The notes beneath the pieces were generated by a model. The model was not told the DNA's origin, did no database searches, and worked only from the letters and a program-made list of their open reading frames with translations. From Iningainema tapete BLCC-T55 (GTDB taxonomy: Bacteria > Cyanobacteriota > Cyanobacteriia > Cyanobacteriales > Nostocaceae), in the NCBI RefSeq assembly GCF_014698965.1, contig NZ_JACXAE010000118.1:222193-286192 (forward strand): a DNA stretch of 64,000 nucleotides, given 5' to 3'. Position numbers and translations under genes: made by a program. Below, one piece after another: positions 34,964 to 43,195 of the stretch (positions within the stretch are counted from its first letter, which is position 1; every line of letters starts with the position of its first letter).

Positions 34964-35605
34964 ATGACCCAAGCCCAAACACAAGCACAAACCGAAACAA
35001 AATTATATACCTTTGATGAATTTATTGAATGGTATCCAGAAAACTCGGTAGTTCGGTACGAATTATATGATGGAGTAATTGTCGAGATACCTAAGCCTAG
35101 AGGGAAGCATTCAAATTTAACGGGTTCTCTTGCTGAAAGATTACTTATAGCTATTAGAGAGATGGGGAAAGGCGACATTTGGACAATACCCAGAGAATTG
35201 ATTGTTAAACCTTTGCGCGAAAAATCTGGGTACGAGCCGGATATAATTGTTTTAAATAAAGAAACTATTGGTACTGAGACACGCTGGGAAAGTGAGTCAG
35301 TTATTCAAAACGCGACTTCTGTCAAATTGATAGTAGAAGTTGTTAGTACCAATTGGCAAGACGACTACTACGACAAACGTCGTGATTATGAAGCTATGGG
35401 CATTCCTGAATACTGGATTGTAGATTATGCTGCCTTGGGAGGGCGTGAATTTATTGGCTATCCAAAACAAAGCACTATTTTTGTATACGAACTAATTGAC
35501 GGGGAATATGTAAAAACAACGTTTAGAGGTAATGATGTGATTGTCTCCCATACCTTCCCAAAATTTAACCTCACCGCGCAACAGATTTTTAATTTTGCTT
35601 TGTAA
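34964..35605 (+). CDS. Uma2 family protein (DUF820, putative endonuclease)
   Basis: This 213-residue PD-(D/E)XK-like protein is abundant in cyanobacteria. Marks are YTFDEFIEWYP, RYELYDGVIVEIP, SGYEPDIIVLNKE, KLIVEVVSTNWQDDYYDKR and YEAMGIPEYWIVD, giving the Asp/Glu/Lys nuclease-like pattern. GGAGG precedes ATG 34964. It sits between the dioxygenase gene and a partial copy of that gene, so it was probably part of the rearrangement. The function of the family is not established. Confidence 0.85.
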   Translation: MTQAQTQAQTETKLYTFDEFIEWYPENSVVRYELYDGVIVEIPKPRGKHSNLTGSLAERLLIAIREMGKGDIWTIPRELIVKPLREKSGYEPDIIVLNKETIGTETRWESESVIQNATSVKLIVEVVSTNWQDDYYDKRRDYEAMGIPEYWIVDYAALGGREFIGYPKQSTIFVYELIDGEYVKTTFRGNDVIVSHTFPKFNLTAQQIFNFAL

Positions 35606-35647
35606 TTGGCTCCTCAATTGGCTGGCAAGAGTTCCAGACAATTCATT

Positions 35648-35716
35648 CATTTTAAGGTACGTATGGATGCCACATCAGGGCAGAGTTATGAGTTTACGTC
35701 ACAACTTTACTTGATC
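35648..35716 (+). pseudogene. Duplicated fragment of the dioxygenase gene
   Basis: About 70 bp match 34664-34735 almost base for base (TTTAAGGTACGTATGGATGC, then ACATCAGGGCAGAGTTATGA). The fragment ends in a stop soon after. It is non-functional and marks a duplication spanning the Uma2 gene. Confidence 0.8.
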
Positions 35717-35758
35717 ACGGCATAATAAAACTAAACAAGCGCGTACATTATTATTGAT

Positions 35759-36076
35759 ATGACACAGCTATCCGACCAACGACGCACCCGCATCTTACCG
35801 CCATCCCCCATAGCAGCGGAAGAAAAGATCCGTCGTCAAGAAAAGCAACGCGCTCTTGCTATGCGGTGTCGTGCCGTTTTCGAGCGCTTGCGTCCACAGT
35901 TGATCGAGTCATATTATAACTGGCATATTGCGATTGACCCAGACAGTGAAAACTATCTCATTGACCCAACCTTGCTCGGTATAACGCAAAAAATTCGTGA
36001 AGCCTATGGTAAAACTGACAAGGTAAAACTCACTATCTTCCGGCTCAACGACACTGGAACCTGCGGGTCAATATGA
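35759..36076 (+). CDS. Hypothetical protein paired with a retropepsin-like gene
   Basis: In 105 residues, a basic N-terminal half (EEKIRRQEKQRALAMRCRAV) is followed by FERLRPQLIESYYNWHIAID and YLIDPTLLGITQKIREAYG. It has no known catalytic motif. It overlaps the next gene by 4 bp (ATGA), so the two are translationally coupled. Similar short-protein/aspartyl-protease pairs recur in cyanobacterial genomes from memory. A toxin-antitoxin-like role has not been shown. Confidence 0.7.
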   Translation: MTQLSDQRRTRILPPSPIAAEEKIRRQEKQRALAMRCRAVFERLRPQLIESYYNWHIAIDPDSENYLIDPTLLGITQKIREAYGKTDKVKLTIFRLNDTGTCGSI

Positions 36077-36456
36077 TTGCAGGGCGATTTGGTAATAATG
36101 GGGAGTTGTACTTTGAAATCCAGCTTGTTGCCGCCAATGGAGATGAATTTTCTGTTGAAGCCTTACTCGATACCGGGTTTACGGATGGTTGGCTTGCCAT
36201 CAACACTCAAGATCTAGAAGCTGTGGGTTGGTCATTGCTAACCGCACAGGTTGAAATGCGCACAGCAGGAGGGGAAGCACGGTTAAACATTTATGAGGGC
36301 AAAGTCATAATTGATGGTACGGAAGTTATTATTCCCGTCCACGTTGGTGATGACATACCTGATACCTTGATAGGCTCCTTATGGTTGGACATTATGCAGC
36401 TTGTGGTCAATAAACCAAGAGGGATATTGACGCTTGAGATGGTGGAGAGAAATTAA
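36073..36456 (+). CDS. Retropepsin-like aspartyl protease family protein
   Basis: This 127-residue protein has one Asp-Thr-Gly motif (EALLDTGFTDGWLAI). It also has the later hydrophobic-Gly flap and second half IPDTLIGSLWLDIMQLVVN typical of single-lobed retropepsin-like proteins, which work as dimers. It is co-translated with the preceding small protein. The target is unknown. Confidence 0.8.
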   Translation: MIAGRFGNNGELYFEIQLVAANGDEFSVEALLDTGFTDGWLAINTQDLEAVGWSLLTAQVEMRTAGGEARLNIYEGKVIIDGTEVIIPVHVGDDIPDTLIGSLWLDIMQLVVNKPRGILTLEMVERN

Positions 36457-36499
36457 TATTTATTTGGAATCATGGTGGAGAGGAATTAATATTAAAAAA

Positions 36500-37405
36500 C
36501 TAATAATTCATAATTAATAACTCATTAATTTGTCCACGCTTTTCAGCTTTACTATTAATATTACGAAATGCTTTGATTTTTTCAATTCTATATTTGGCGT
36601 AATTAGTTTCAAAAAAAATATCATCTTCATCTACATTTTTTGGATCGGAATTACTCAGCAGTAGTTTAGCTCCCAAAGAGTTTAGCTCTGAAAAAAAGTT
36701 TCTAAGCCTTAATTGATCGGTATCATCGAAACTGCCTTGAGAGTAGGAAGTAAAGTTAGAAGTTTTGCTAATTGGTCTATAGGGTGGGTCAAAGTAGACA
36801 AAGGTTTTGCTATCAACAAACTCTTGGGAGAGGGTAAAGTCTCCATGAAATATTTGGGTTTTTTTGAGTAGGGCTGAAACTGCCATCAAATTATTTAAAT
36901 CGCAGATTGTCGGATTTTTGTATTTACCGAAAGGAACATTAAAATCTCCTTTTAAGTTTACTCGAAATAACCCATTAAAACAGGTTCGGTTTAAAAATAT
37001 AATTTGTGCAGTTCTTTCTACCCAACTATCACTGTAATTTTCAAAATCTGTTTGTAATCTTTGTTGGTTAAAATAAGTCCTAACTTGATAAAAATATTTA
37101 CTTCTTTCTTCAGGATTTAATGACCAGTATTTATTTTGAATCTTTTGCAAAAGTTCGCCCAACTCTTCTGCATGATTTTGAATAGTCTTATATGCTAAAA
37201 TTAGCTCAGGATTAATATCAAATATATAAAATTCTTCTATTGATGGATAATTATCTGCAAAGTGAAAAAATACTGCGCCACCTCCGATAAATGGCTCAAT
37301 ATATCTTTTGATTGAGCCATCTAGTAGTTCTTTTGGAAAAAATTTACTTATCTGTTCAATAAGCTGACCCTTTCCACCAGCCCATTTTAAGAAGGGTCGA
37401 GGCAT
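36500..37405 (-). CDS. Dam/D12-class adenine-N6 DNA methyltransferase
   Basis: This 301-residue methylase of the alpha class has the SAM-binding FLKWAGGKGQL at the N-terminus, YIEPFIGGGAVFFHF, and the catalytic DPPY motif in FVYFDPPYRPI. The target-recognition region lies between them. It methylates adenine in a short site that I cannot deduce. No restriction endonuclease gene is adjacent, so it is either an orphan methylase or a remnant of a system. It lies divergent from a Uma2 gene with only about 60 bp between the starts. Confidence 0.9.
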   Translation of the reverse strand: MPRPFLKWAGGKGQLIEQISKFFPKELLDGSIKRYIEPFIGGGAVFFHFADNYPSIEEFYIFDINPELILAYKTIQNHAEELGELLQKIQNKYWSLNPEERSKYFYQVRTYFNQQRLQTDFENYSDSWVERTAQIIFLNRTCFNGLFRVNLKGDFNVPFGKYKNPTICDLNNLMAVSALLKKTQIFHGDFTLSQEFVDSKTFVYFDPPYRPISKTSNFTSYSQGSFDDTDQLRLRNFFSELNSLGAKLLLSNSDPKNVDEDDIFFETNYAKYRIEKIKAFRNINSKAEKRGQINELLIMNY

Positions 37406-37466
37406 AGTTGATTTTTCCTGCCAAAAAGTCTTTACTTATTGTATAATAATGTTTTTGTAAATCGCC

Positions 37467-38066
37467 ATGACTCAAGCTAAACCACGATTTACTAGCTTTG
37501 AGGAGTACCTGAACTATGACGACGGTACAGACAAACGCTATGAGTTGAGTGATGGAGAATTAGTAGAGTTGCCGCCAGAGTCAGAACTGAATGATTGGAT
37601 TGCTAACTATCTATTTCTCGTGCTGGCAAATGCACGCATTGTTCCGGCGCGACTGATCCGCCCACACAGTTGCGAACTGGAAGTTCCGGTTTTGCAACCA
37701 AAGGATGCAGCCAATCGCTATCCAGACTTGGTGATTTTGGATTCTACTCACCTGAACTTGACGCAACGGCGATTGACAATTAAGCTGGAAATGCCTGCGC
37801 CTCGTTTGGTGGTTGAAGTCGTCAGTCCGGGTAAAGTGAACCGGGAACGGGACATCACGCGCAAACGTGCCCAGTATGCAGCACGTAGCATTCCTGAATA
37901 TTGGCTGATCGATCCTGAAGCTCAAGCAATAACTGTATTGAAGCTTACGGAAGGGCAATATGTAGACGTGGGAGTTTTTCAGGGCAGCGAAAGCATTATT
38001 TCTCCAAGCTTCCCAAACTTAGCTCTGACTGCCGAACAAGTGTTTAAGGGAGAATTTGATGAATAA
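37467..38066 (+). CDS. Uma2 family protein (DUF820, putative endonuclease)
   Basis: This 199-residue protein has the full Uma2 pattern: FTSFEEYLNYDDGTDKRYEL, RYPDLVILDSTHLN, PRLVVEVVSPGKVNRERDI, and AARSIPEYWLIDPEAQ. It is divergent from the adenine methylase. A functional link between the two is not implied by the family. A palindrome after its end (38088-38118) separates it from the convergent cbiA gene. Confidence 0.85.
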   Translation: MTQAKPRFTSFEEYLNYDDGTDKRYELSDGELVELPPESELNDWIANYLFLVLANARIVPARLIRPHSCELEVPVLQPKDAANRYPDLVILDSTHLNLTQRRLTIKLEMPAPRLVVEVVSPGKVNRERDITRKRAQYAARSIPEYWLIDPEAQAITVLKLTEGQYVDVGVFQGSESIISPSFPNLALTAEQVFKGEFDE

Positions 38067-38087
38067 TGCATTTAATTTAAAAGAACA

Positions 38088-38118
38088 AGATCCCCGACTT
38101 CAAAGTTGTCGGGGATCT
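38088..38118. terminator. AGATCCCCGAC palindrome between convergent genes
   Basis: The arms AGATCCCCGACTT and AAGTTGTCGGGGATCT form a strong hairpin between the ends of the Uma2 and cbiA genes. It is a dispersed repeat, but its place suggests use as a bidirectional terminator. Confidence 0.5.
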
Positions 38119-39515
38119 TATTTCCTAAAATATTGCATAAACCGTGTTGGAATTTCAGGATGTGCGCCCCAATGTTGATGGATGTAAGAGGCGTGTAAAG
38201 ATGTTCGTAAATCCCATCCTTCGTCTCCTGTATTTTCTTGGTTATCGTAGCGATAAGTTTGATACAAAGGACGGGTTGGAGTAGAGATTAAACGAGAACG
38301 ATGAAACTCATGCCCGTAAACAGTTGTACCTGCGGATACAAGTAAATTATCATGTTGAGCGATCGCTCGACGATAACCCAAGGTAAGACGCTTCCCCATC
38401 TCGGCTGTCGTCGGTAACACCCCCACCATCGGGTAAGGCTTACTCTCTAAATCGACTATTTGCTCACACAAATACATCAATCCGCCACACTCTGCTATTG
38501 TTGGCATTCCAGAGAGAATTGCTGTTTTCACTGCATGACGAGCGTTAGTATTTTCTGCAAGTTGTTGAGCAAAAACTTCTGGAAAACCACCACCAAAATA
38601 CATTCCCTCCACGGACTCTGGTAAACTATCTTCCAAGGGACTCCAGAAAATTAGTTCTGCACCCAATTTTTGCAGCAAGTCAAGATTATCTTGGTAGTAG
38701 AAACTGAATGCGCGATCGCGTGCAACCGCAATTCTAATTTTAGATTGATGATTGGCGATTGTGTAGAGACGCTCCGCCGGAGCGTCTCTACGGATTTTGA
38801 TATCCCCGCGTGTTTCCAAAAGTGGTAATAATTTTTCCCAATTAAAGCAAGTCTCACCTAAATGGGCAAGTCTTTCCATCAAAGCGTTTAGTTGAGGAAG
38901 TTCTGCTGTGGGTACTAAACCAAGATGACGGTCAGGAATTGTGATATTATCCTCGCGGCGCAGTACTCCCAGGATAGGTAATTCTAGGGGTAAGAGTGCA
39001 TCTTTAAGTAGAGATAAGTGCCGATCGCTTCCTACACGATTGAGTACCACCCCTGCCATTTTAATGCTGGGATCAAACGAGCGATAACCGTGAGCGATCG
39101 CAGCTACGGAACCAGACAACCGACTGCAATCTATCACTAATAATACAGGTAAATTTAGTAACCGTGCTATGTGAGCGGTACTAGCAAAGTCGTTTGCCCC
39201 TCCCCTTAGTAAGGGGAGGGGTTGGGGTGGGGTTACACCATCAAACAACCCCATCACCCCTTCCACTAGGACATAATCCACATCAAGGGTATGATAGGCA
39301 AAGCACTGCTGTACATAAGCTTCAGAAGTCAGCACTGGGTCTAAATTGCGACAAGCACGACCAGTTACGTGCTGATGGAACATTGGATCGATATAATCTG
39401 GTCCAACCTTGAAAGATTGTACCTGCACACTCTGACGACATAAATATGCCAAAAGGGTGAGTGTAACTGTCGTCTTACCCACCCCACTAGAAATACCACT
39501 TACGATCAAACTCAT
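38118..39515 (-). CDS. cbiA: Cobyrinate a,c-diamide synthase
   Basis: This 465-residue enzyme uses ATP and glutamine to amidate carboxylates a and c of cobyrinic acid in cobalamin synthesis. The N-terminal P-loop reads GISSGVGKTTVTLTLL, followed by KVGPDYIDPMFH. The C-terminal class I glutamine amidotransferase domain has GMYFGGGFPEVFAQQL and the nucleophilic Cys in MPTIAECGGLMYL, ending with YGHEFHRSRL. Two in-frame repeat-derived insertions are present: residues 95-107 (TPPQPLPLLRGGA) and 242-251 (RRDAPAERLY). Both lie in loops between conserved blocks, so the enzyme may still work. Confidence 0.92.
   Translation of the reverse strand: MSLIVSGISSGVGKTTVTLTLLAYLCRQSVQVQSFKVGPDYIDPMFHQHVTGRACRNLDPVLTSEAYVQQCFAYHTLDVDYVLVEGVMGLFDGVTPPQPLPLLRGGANDFASTAHIARLLNLPVLLVIDCSRLSGSVAAIAHGYRSFDPSIKMAGVVLNRVGSDRHLSLLKDALLPLELPILGVLRREDNITIPDRHLGLVPTAELPQLNALMERLAHLGETCFNWEKLLPLLETRGDIKIRRDAPAERLYTIANHQSKIRIAVARDRAFSFYYQDNLDLLQKLGAELIFWSPLEDSLPESVEGMYFGGGFPEVFAQQLAENTNARHAVKTAILSGMPTIAECGGLMYLCEQIVDLESKPYPMVGVLPTTAEMGKRLTLGYRRAIAQHDNLLVSAGTTVYGHEFHRSRLISTPTRPLYQTYRYDNQENTGDEGWDLRTSLHASYIHQHWGAHPEIPTRFMQYFRK
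38763..38791. repeat. GTAGAGACG palindrome inside cbiA
   Basis: GTAGAGACGCTCCG-CCGGAGCGTCTCTAC is a perfect palindrome, translated on the minus strand as RRDAPAERLY. It is the only copy of this family in the window that lies within an open frame. Confidence 0.88.
39197..39234. repeat. CCCCTCCCCTTAGTAAGGGGAGGGG element inside cbiA
   Basis: A palindrome (CCCCTCCCCTTA with TAAGGGGAGGGG) plus GTTGGGGTGGGGTT is translated as TPPQPLPLLRGGA. It interrupts the stretch that in relatives joins LFDGV directly to the STAHIARLL helix. Confidence 0.75.
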
Positions 39516-39587
39516 AAAACTAACTGTTGTTCTCTTTTACTAAAAAAGCACAACTTGACACTTACTTAAGTTTTAATTTCCCATTTT

Positions 39588-39878
39588 TTAGTAGTTTACG
39601 AGTCTAGCGGTTTCACGACGTACATTCCACACACAACCTATGCGATCGCGTCTGCCTCTTCTGTTCTCAACTACGTAATTATAACGGTATCGAACAACTC
39701 TACCATCTAGATAGATTGGTTGTCCAGAACTCCTTGATATTATTCTGTATCTACTGTTTCTCACAAGGGTGTTACAAGTGTTTTCACCTCTGGCGGCATG
39801 AGCTGGTAGCGTTGGCATTAAACTGACTGAGATAGCGATCGCCGCAGTTAGAGTTACTAAAGTTTTGTGGATGATCAT
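39588..39878 (-). CDS. Small exported basic protein, unknown
   Basis: This 96-residue protein has a signal peptide (TLVTLTAAIAISVSLMPTLPAHA). The mature part is Arg- and Tyr-rich and contains two cysteines (NTCNTLV, IGCVWNV) that could form a disulfide. The pattern VRYRYNYVVENRRGRRDR is striking, but I do not know the family. It is monocistronic and likely periplasmic. Confidence 0.6.
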   Translation of the reverse strand: MIIHKTLVTLTAAIAISVSLMPTLPAHAARGENTCNTLVRNSRYRIISRSSGQPIYLDGRVVRYRYNYVVENRRGRRDRIGCVWNVRRETARLVNY

Positions 39879-40077
39879 TTTTTTCGTTATTTCAATTATA
39901 TTTATTTGATTATTTTATCTTTTTTATATCAAGTAATACACATATCAAAGCAACATTTTATTACAAATTCATACATAATAAAAAGTACTCACAATCATCT
40001 TCAAGGTATTATATGATCACCTTTTGAGACTTTTTGGAGTACTTTAAATATTTTAGATTAAATAGGAAATCTAAAAT

Positions 40078-41451
40078 TTAATTATTACCAAGTTTAAGCA
40101 TCTGAGCTGTAACTGCAAGACTTTCTTCAAACAGTGCTTCCCGTCCCCAGCGTTGTACCTGCTGACTGAGTAAAACTTCTGCTTTTTGCTCAGAAAGAGA
40201 AGTCACTTGTTGAAACACACCAGTAGACTGCGCACCGCCGTGTGTTTCCATACGCATACAACCACCAGTCTCAGAGCAGATAAGAGTACCACAGTTTGCC
40301 TGCGGATTGGTGGAGTTGAGACGGATAGCAATCAAGTCACCAGGAATTTCACCTGCATCAGCGACTGGTACTCCTGCCAACTCAGCTTCTACTTGCCGTT
40401 GGTCTTGAGTAACAAAAGTAACTTTGGTAATATCGTAGTCGCCGCTTTCTTCTGTATAAGAAACTGGATGCCAATTTAACCGACTTGCTAACCAACCCAA
40501 AAACATCAACGCTTGTACAGGGTTGCCTTTTTCATAGTCAATGTTTACTTTGTCTACCTCTACCAAAGCATCACGACGTTGCGGTGGATCGTAAGCTTCT
40601 GCTGTCAACTCTTGCCATCCAGAAATACGACTCCAGTTAAGATCAGCTAGTGGTACACCAGATTCTATCAACTCTTGCAAGCTAATCAAATCAATTTCCG
40701 GCTTGTTAAAGTTGCAAGAATCGACAATTACGTTGTTACAAACTGCTGCTAATCGCTTGAATAGTGCATTATTAGGATCTGGTGTTGCTTTCCACCAGAG
40801 AAACTTGGGTAAACCACCAATTAACAACGCTGGCAGCATACCGCCTACTCTTTCTAAAGCAGTAGAAGTTCCCGATAAAGTAATGTACTCACAGCAAACA
40901 AGTGTACTGGTTGATTGCTTTTGGATGGGGCAATAGGCAGAAACTTGAGCTTTAACGCCTTCATCTTCTCCTGCTACAGGAGACAAGTTAATAATGCGAC
41001 ATGGGTTACGTAGAGCAATTTCATCAGCAATTCTAGGGCTTGTCGAATCTGAATTATAAGACTTACCTCCAGAACCATTTTCGCTCTTAGCATTGCCGTG
41101 ACGTTTAGCGAGTTCTTCTCGCAATAAAGTTACAGTTTCTTCTGTAGCTTTTCCTGTCTCTGCTAGCCCATGAGTTTTCTGCACTTGAAGCAGCGCAGTT
41201 TGAGTTTGTGGTCCGAGAATACCATCAATTGGACCATGATAATATCCCAAGGCAGCTAACAGATGTTGGGTTTCTTCTGGTTCGTAAACCACTAAAGTAA
41301 ATGTTGTGGCACGAGTGGCGGCAGGAAGAGCACCGTCTTCGCCTGCAATACCGTAACTTTGCCAAATTTGACTTAATTCTGCTTCAATTTCCGAAAGCGA
41401 AATATCCTTTGGTGCTTGAAGTGAAAAAATTGTAGGAGCTTGGGAAGTCAT
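40078..41451 (-). CDS. opcA: Glucose-6-phosphate dehydrogenase assembly protein
   Basis: This 457-residue OpcA activates G6PDH, linking it to thioredoxin control in cyanobacteria. Marks are the PNNALFKRLAAVCNNVIVDS and LNWSRISGWQELTAEAYDPP segments of the OpcA family. The N-terminal part contains a peptidoglycan-binding-like repeat (about residues 62-110: LLAALGYYHGPIDGILGPQT), which is a usual insertion in the cyanobacterial form. It is the last gene of fbp-tal-zwf-opcA, about 100 bp after zwf. Confidence 0.93.
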   Translation of the reverse strand: MTSQAPTIFSLQAPKDISLSEIEAELSQIWQSYGIAGEDGALPAATRATTFTLVVYEPEETQHLLAALGYYHGPIDGILGPQTQTALLQVQKTHGLAETGKATEETVTLLREELAKRHGNAKSENGSGGKSYNSDSTSPRIADEIALRNPCRIINLSPVAGEDEGVKAQVSAYCPIQKQSTSTLVCCEYITLSGTSTALERVGGMLPALLIGGLPKFLWWKATPDPNNALFKRLAAVCNNVIVDSCNFNKPEIDLISLQELIESGVPLADLNWSRISGWQELTAEAYDPPQRRDALVEVDKVNIDYEKGNPVQALMFLGWLASRLNWHPVSYTEESGDYDITKVTFVTQDQRQVEAELAGVPVADAGEIPGDLIAIRLNSTNPQANCGTLICSETGGCMRMETHGGAQSTGVFQQVTSLSEQKAEVLLSQQVQRWGREALFEESLAVTAQMLKLGNN

Positions 41452-41459
41452 AGGAGTTT

Positions 41460-41548
41460 TGAGGTTTGCTAATCGTTAATAGAAGAATCGTTAATTGCTA
41501 ATAGTTAATTGCTTTTTGTTACAATTAGCAATTAGCAATTAGCAATTA
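41460..41548. repeat. Heptameric tandem repeats between zwf and opcA
   Basis: AATTAGC-type units (AATTAGCAATTAGCAATTAGC) and GTTAATTGCTAATAG motifs form short tandem and inverted repeats of the cyanobacterial heptamer type. Confidence 0.7.
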
Positions 41549-41551
41549 TTT

Positions 41552-43081
41552 CTACAGTCTGCGCCAACGGCGATTATCTTGGTTAATTAATAATTCTGCT
41601 TCGGCTGGTTCCCAAGTACCTGCTTCGTACTGGGGTACGGTTGCCGGATCTGCAGGTGTATCCCAAACTGTAAGGGCTGGTGTGACTACCTGCCAAGCAG
41701 CTTCAACTTCGTCTGCTCGTGTGAATAATGTCTGGTCGCCCATCATACAATCTAGTAGCAAGCGATCATAGGCATCAGATGTAGCTTTGATTCCAAAGGA
41801 ACCGTAAGTAAAGTCCATATCTACAGAACGGGCACGAAATTCTGCCCCAGGCATCTTGACATCAAACCGGAGGGATATTCCTTCATTGGGCTGAATCCGC
41901 ATCGCCAAGATGTTACCGCTTTTTTGTTGTGCAACCGACTGAAACATGCGCGAGGGAACTTCACGGAAGTGGATAGAAATCTCACTGACTTTTTTCGGCA
42001 TCCGTTTACCAGTACGTAGGTAGAAGGGAACACCATGCCAACGCCAGTTGTCAACTAAAAACTTCATAGCAACGTAGGTAGGTGTTGTCGATTCAGGATT
42101 AACTCCTGGTTCTTCGCGATACCCTGGTACGGCTTTACCTTTCATCCATCCAGCGCTATATTGACCCCGTACTGCAGAACGTTGTAAATTTTGAATATCT
42201 GCTAAACGAGTGGACTGGAGTACCTTAACTTTTTCTGTACGTATACTGTCGGCGTTTAAAGAGTTAGGTGCTTCAAGCGCAGTTAAGCAAAACAGTTGCA
42301 TGAGGTGGTTTTGCAACATGTCTCTTAGTGCGCCTGAGCTTTCATAGTAACCTGCACGGTCTTCTACTCCCACTGTTTCTGCCACGGTAATTTGCACGTG
42401 ATCTACAAATTGCCGATTCCACAATGGTTCAAAAATCGCATTGGCAAAGCGAAACACCAGTAAATTCTGAACTGTTTCTTTGCCTAAGTAGTGGTCAATG
42501 CGGTAGACTTGATTTTCATGACAATATTTCTGCACAACGCGGTTCAGACTTTGGGCAGATGCTAAGTCTCGACCAAAAGGTTTCTCAATTACCAGACGAT
42601 GCTTGTAAGGATCTTCAAGCATCCCGGCTGTTCCTAGTTGCTTGATGCCTTCAGCAAAGAATTTTGGCGCAACAGAAAGATAAAAGATTCTGTTTCCTCT
42701 TGTGCCTCGTTTTTCGTCTAATTCACTCAACAATTTGTTCAGTTTTTCGTAGCTCTCTGGGTTATCCATATCTCCAGAGCAGTAGAACAAACCTTGGGAG
42801 AAATCTTGCCAAAGTTCTGCTGGCTCAATACCGTCAGAATACTCCTCCATACCCTTCTGCATTTGCTCGCGGAAGTAGTCATGGCTCCAGTCTCGACGAG
42901 CTACACCAACAATAGTGGTTTCTGGGGGAATGCGTCGTTCCCGTCGCAGTTTGTAAAGTGCTGGCACTAGTTTACGGCTTGTTAAGTCCCCGGAGGCACC
43001 AAATATGACTATAATCTGGGGTTCTGCCATCCGTTGATGTTGCAGACCAACTCGCAGCGGATTTTCGAGTAGACTAACCAT
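41552..43081 (-). CDS. zwf: Glucose-6-phosphate 1-dehydrogenase
   Basis: This 509-residue enzyme oxidises glucose 6-phosphate with NADP, the entry step of the oxidative pentose phosphate pathway. The dinucleotide fold reads [15 protein letters not shown] and the active-site motif reads RIDHYLGKE. The product-binding [10 protein letters not shown] is intact, and the C-terminus ([15 protein letters not shown] [14 protein letters not shown]) is typical. ATG 43081 is chosen because it gives the cyanobacterial start [12 protein letters not shown]; an upstream frame to 43126 covers only repeat-derived sequence. Confidence 0.95.
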   Translation of the reverse strand: MVSLLENPLRVGLQHQRMAEPQIIVIFGASGDLTSRKLVPALYKLRRERRIPPETTIVGVARRDWSHDYFREQMQKGMEEYSDGIEPAELWQDFSQGLFYCSGDMDNPESYEKLNKLLSELDEKRGTRGNRIFYLSVAPKFFAEGIKQLGTAGMLEDPYKHRLVIEKPFGRDLASAQSLNRVVQKYCHENQVYRIDHYLGKETVQNLLVFRFANAIFEPLWNRQFVDHVQITVAETVGVEDRAGYYESSGALRDMLQNHLMQLFCLTALEAPNSLNADSIRTEKVKVLQSTRLADIQNLQRSAVRGQYSAGWMKGKAVPGYREEPGVNPESTTPTYVAMKFLVDNWRWHGVPFYLRTGKRMPKKVSEISIHFREVPSRMFQSVAQQKSGNILAMRIQPNEGISLRFDVKMPGAEFRARSVDMDFTYGSFGIKATSDAYDRLLLDCMMGDQTLFTRADEVEAAWQVVTPALTVWDTPADPATVPQYEAGTWEPAEAELLINQDNRRWRRL

Positions 43082-43104
43082 AACAATTTTGGATTTTGGA
43101 TTAG

Positions 43105-43146
43105 GGTTGGAATGGGCAATGGGCAATGGGCAATGGGCAATGGGGA
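43105..43146. repeat. Tandem heptamer (GGCAATG)n between tal and zwf
   Basis: Four to five GGGCAATG/GGCAATG units occur in tandem just upstream of zwf, a typical cyanobacterial short tandem repeat. Confidence 0.8.
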
Positions 43147-43195
43147 ATAATTCCTGTTCTATTCCCGCTTGCCCTATTCCCCTATGCCCTAATTT

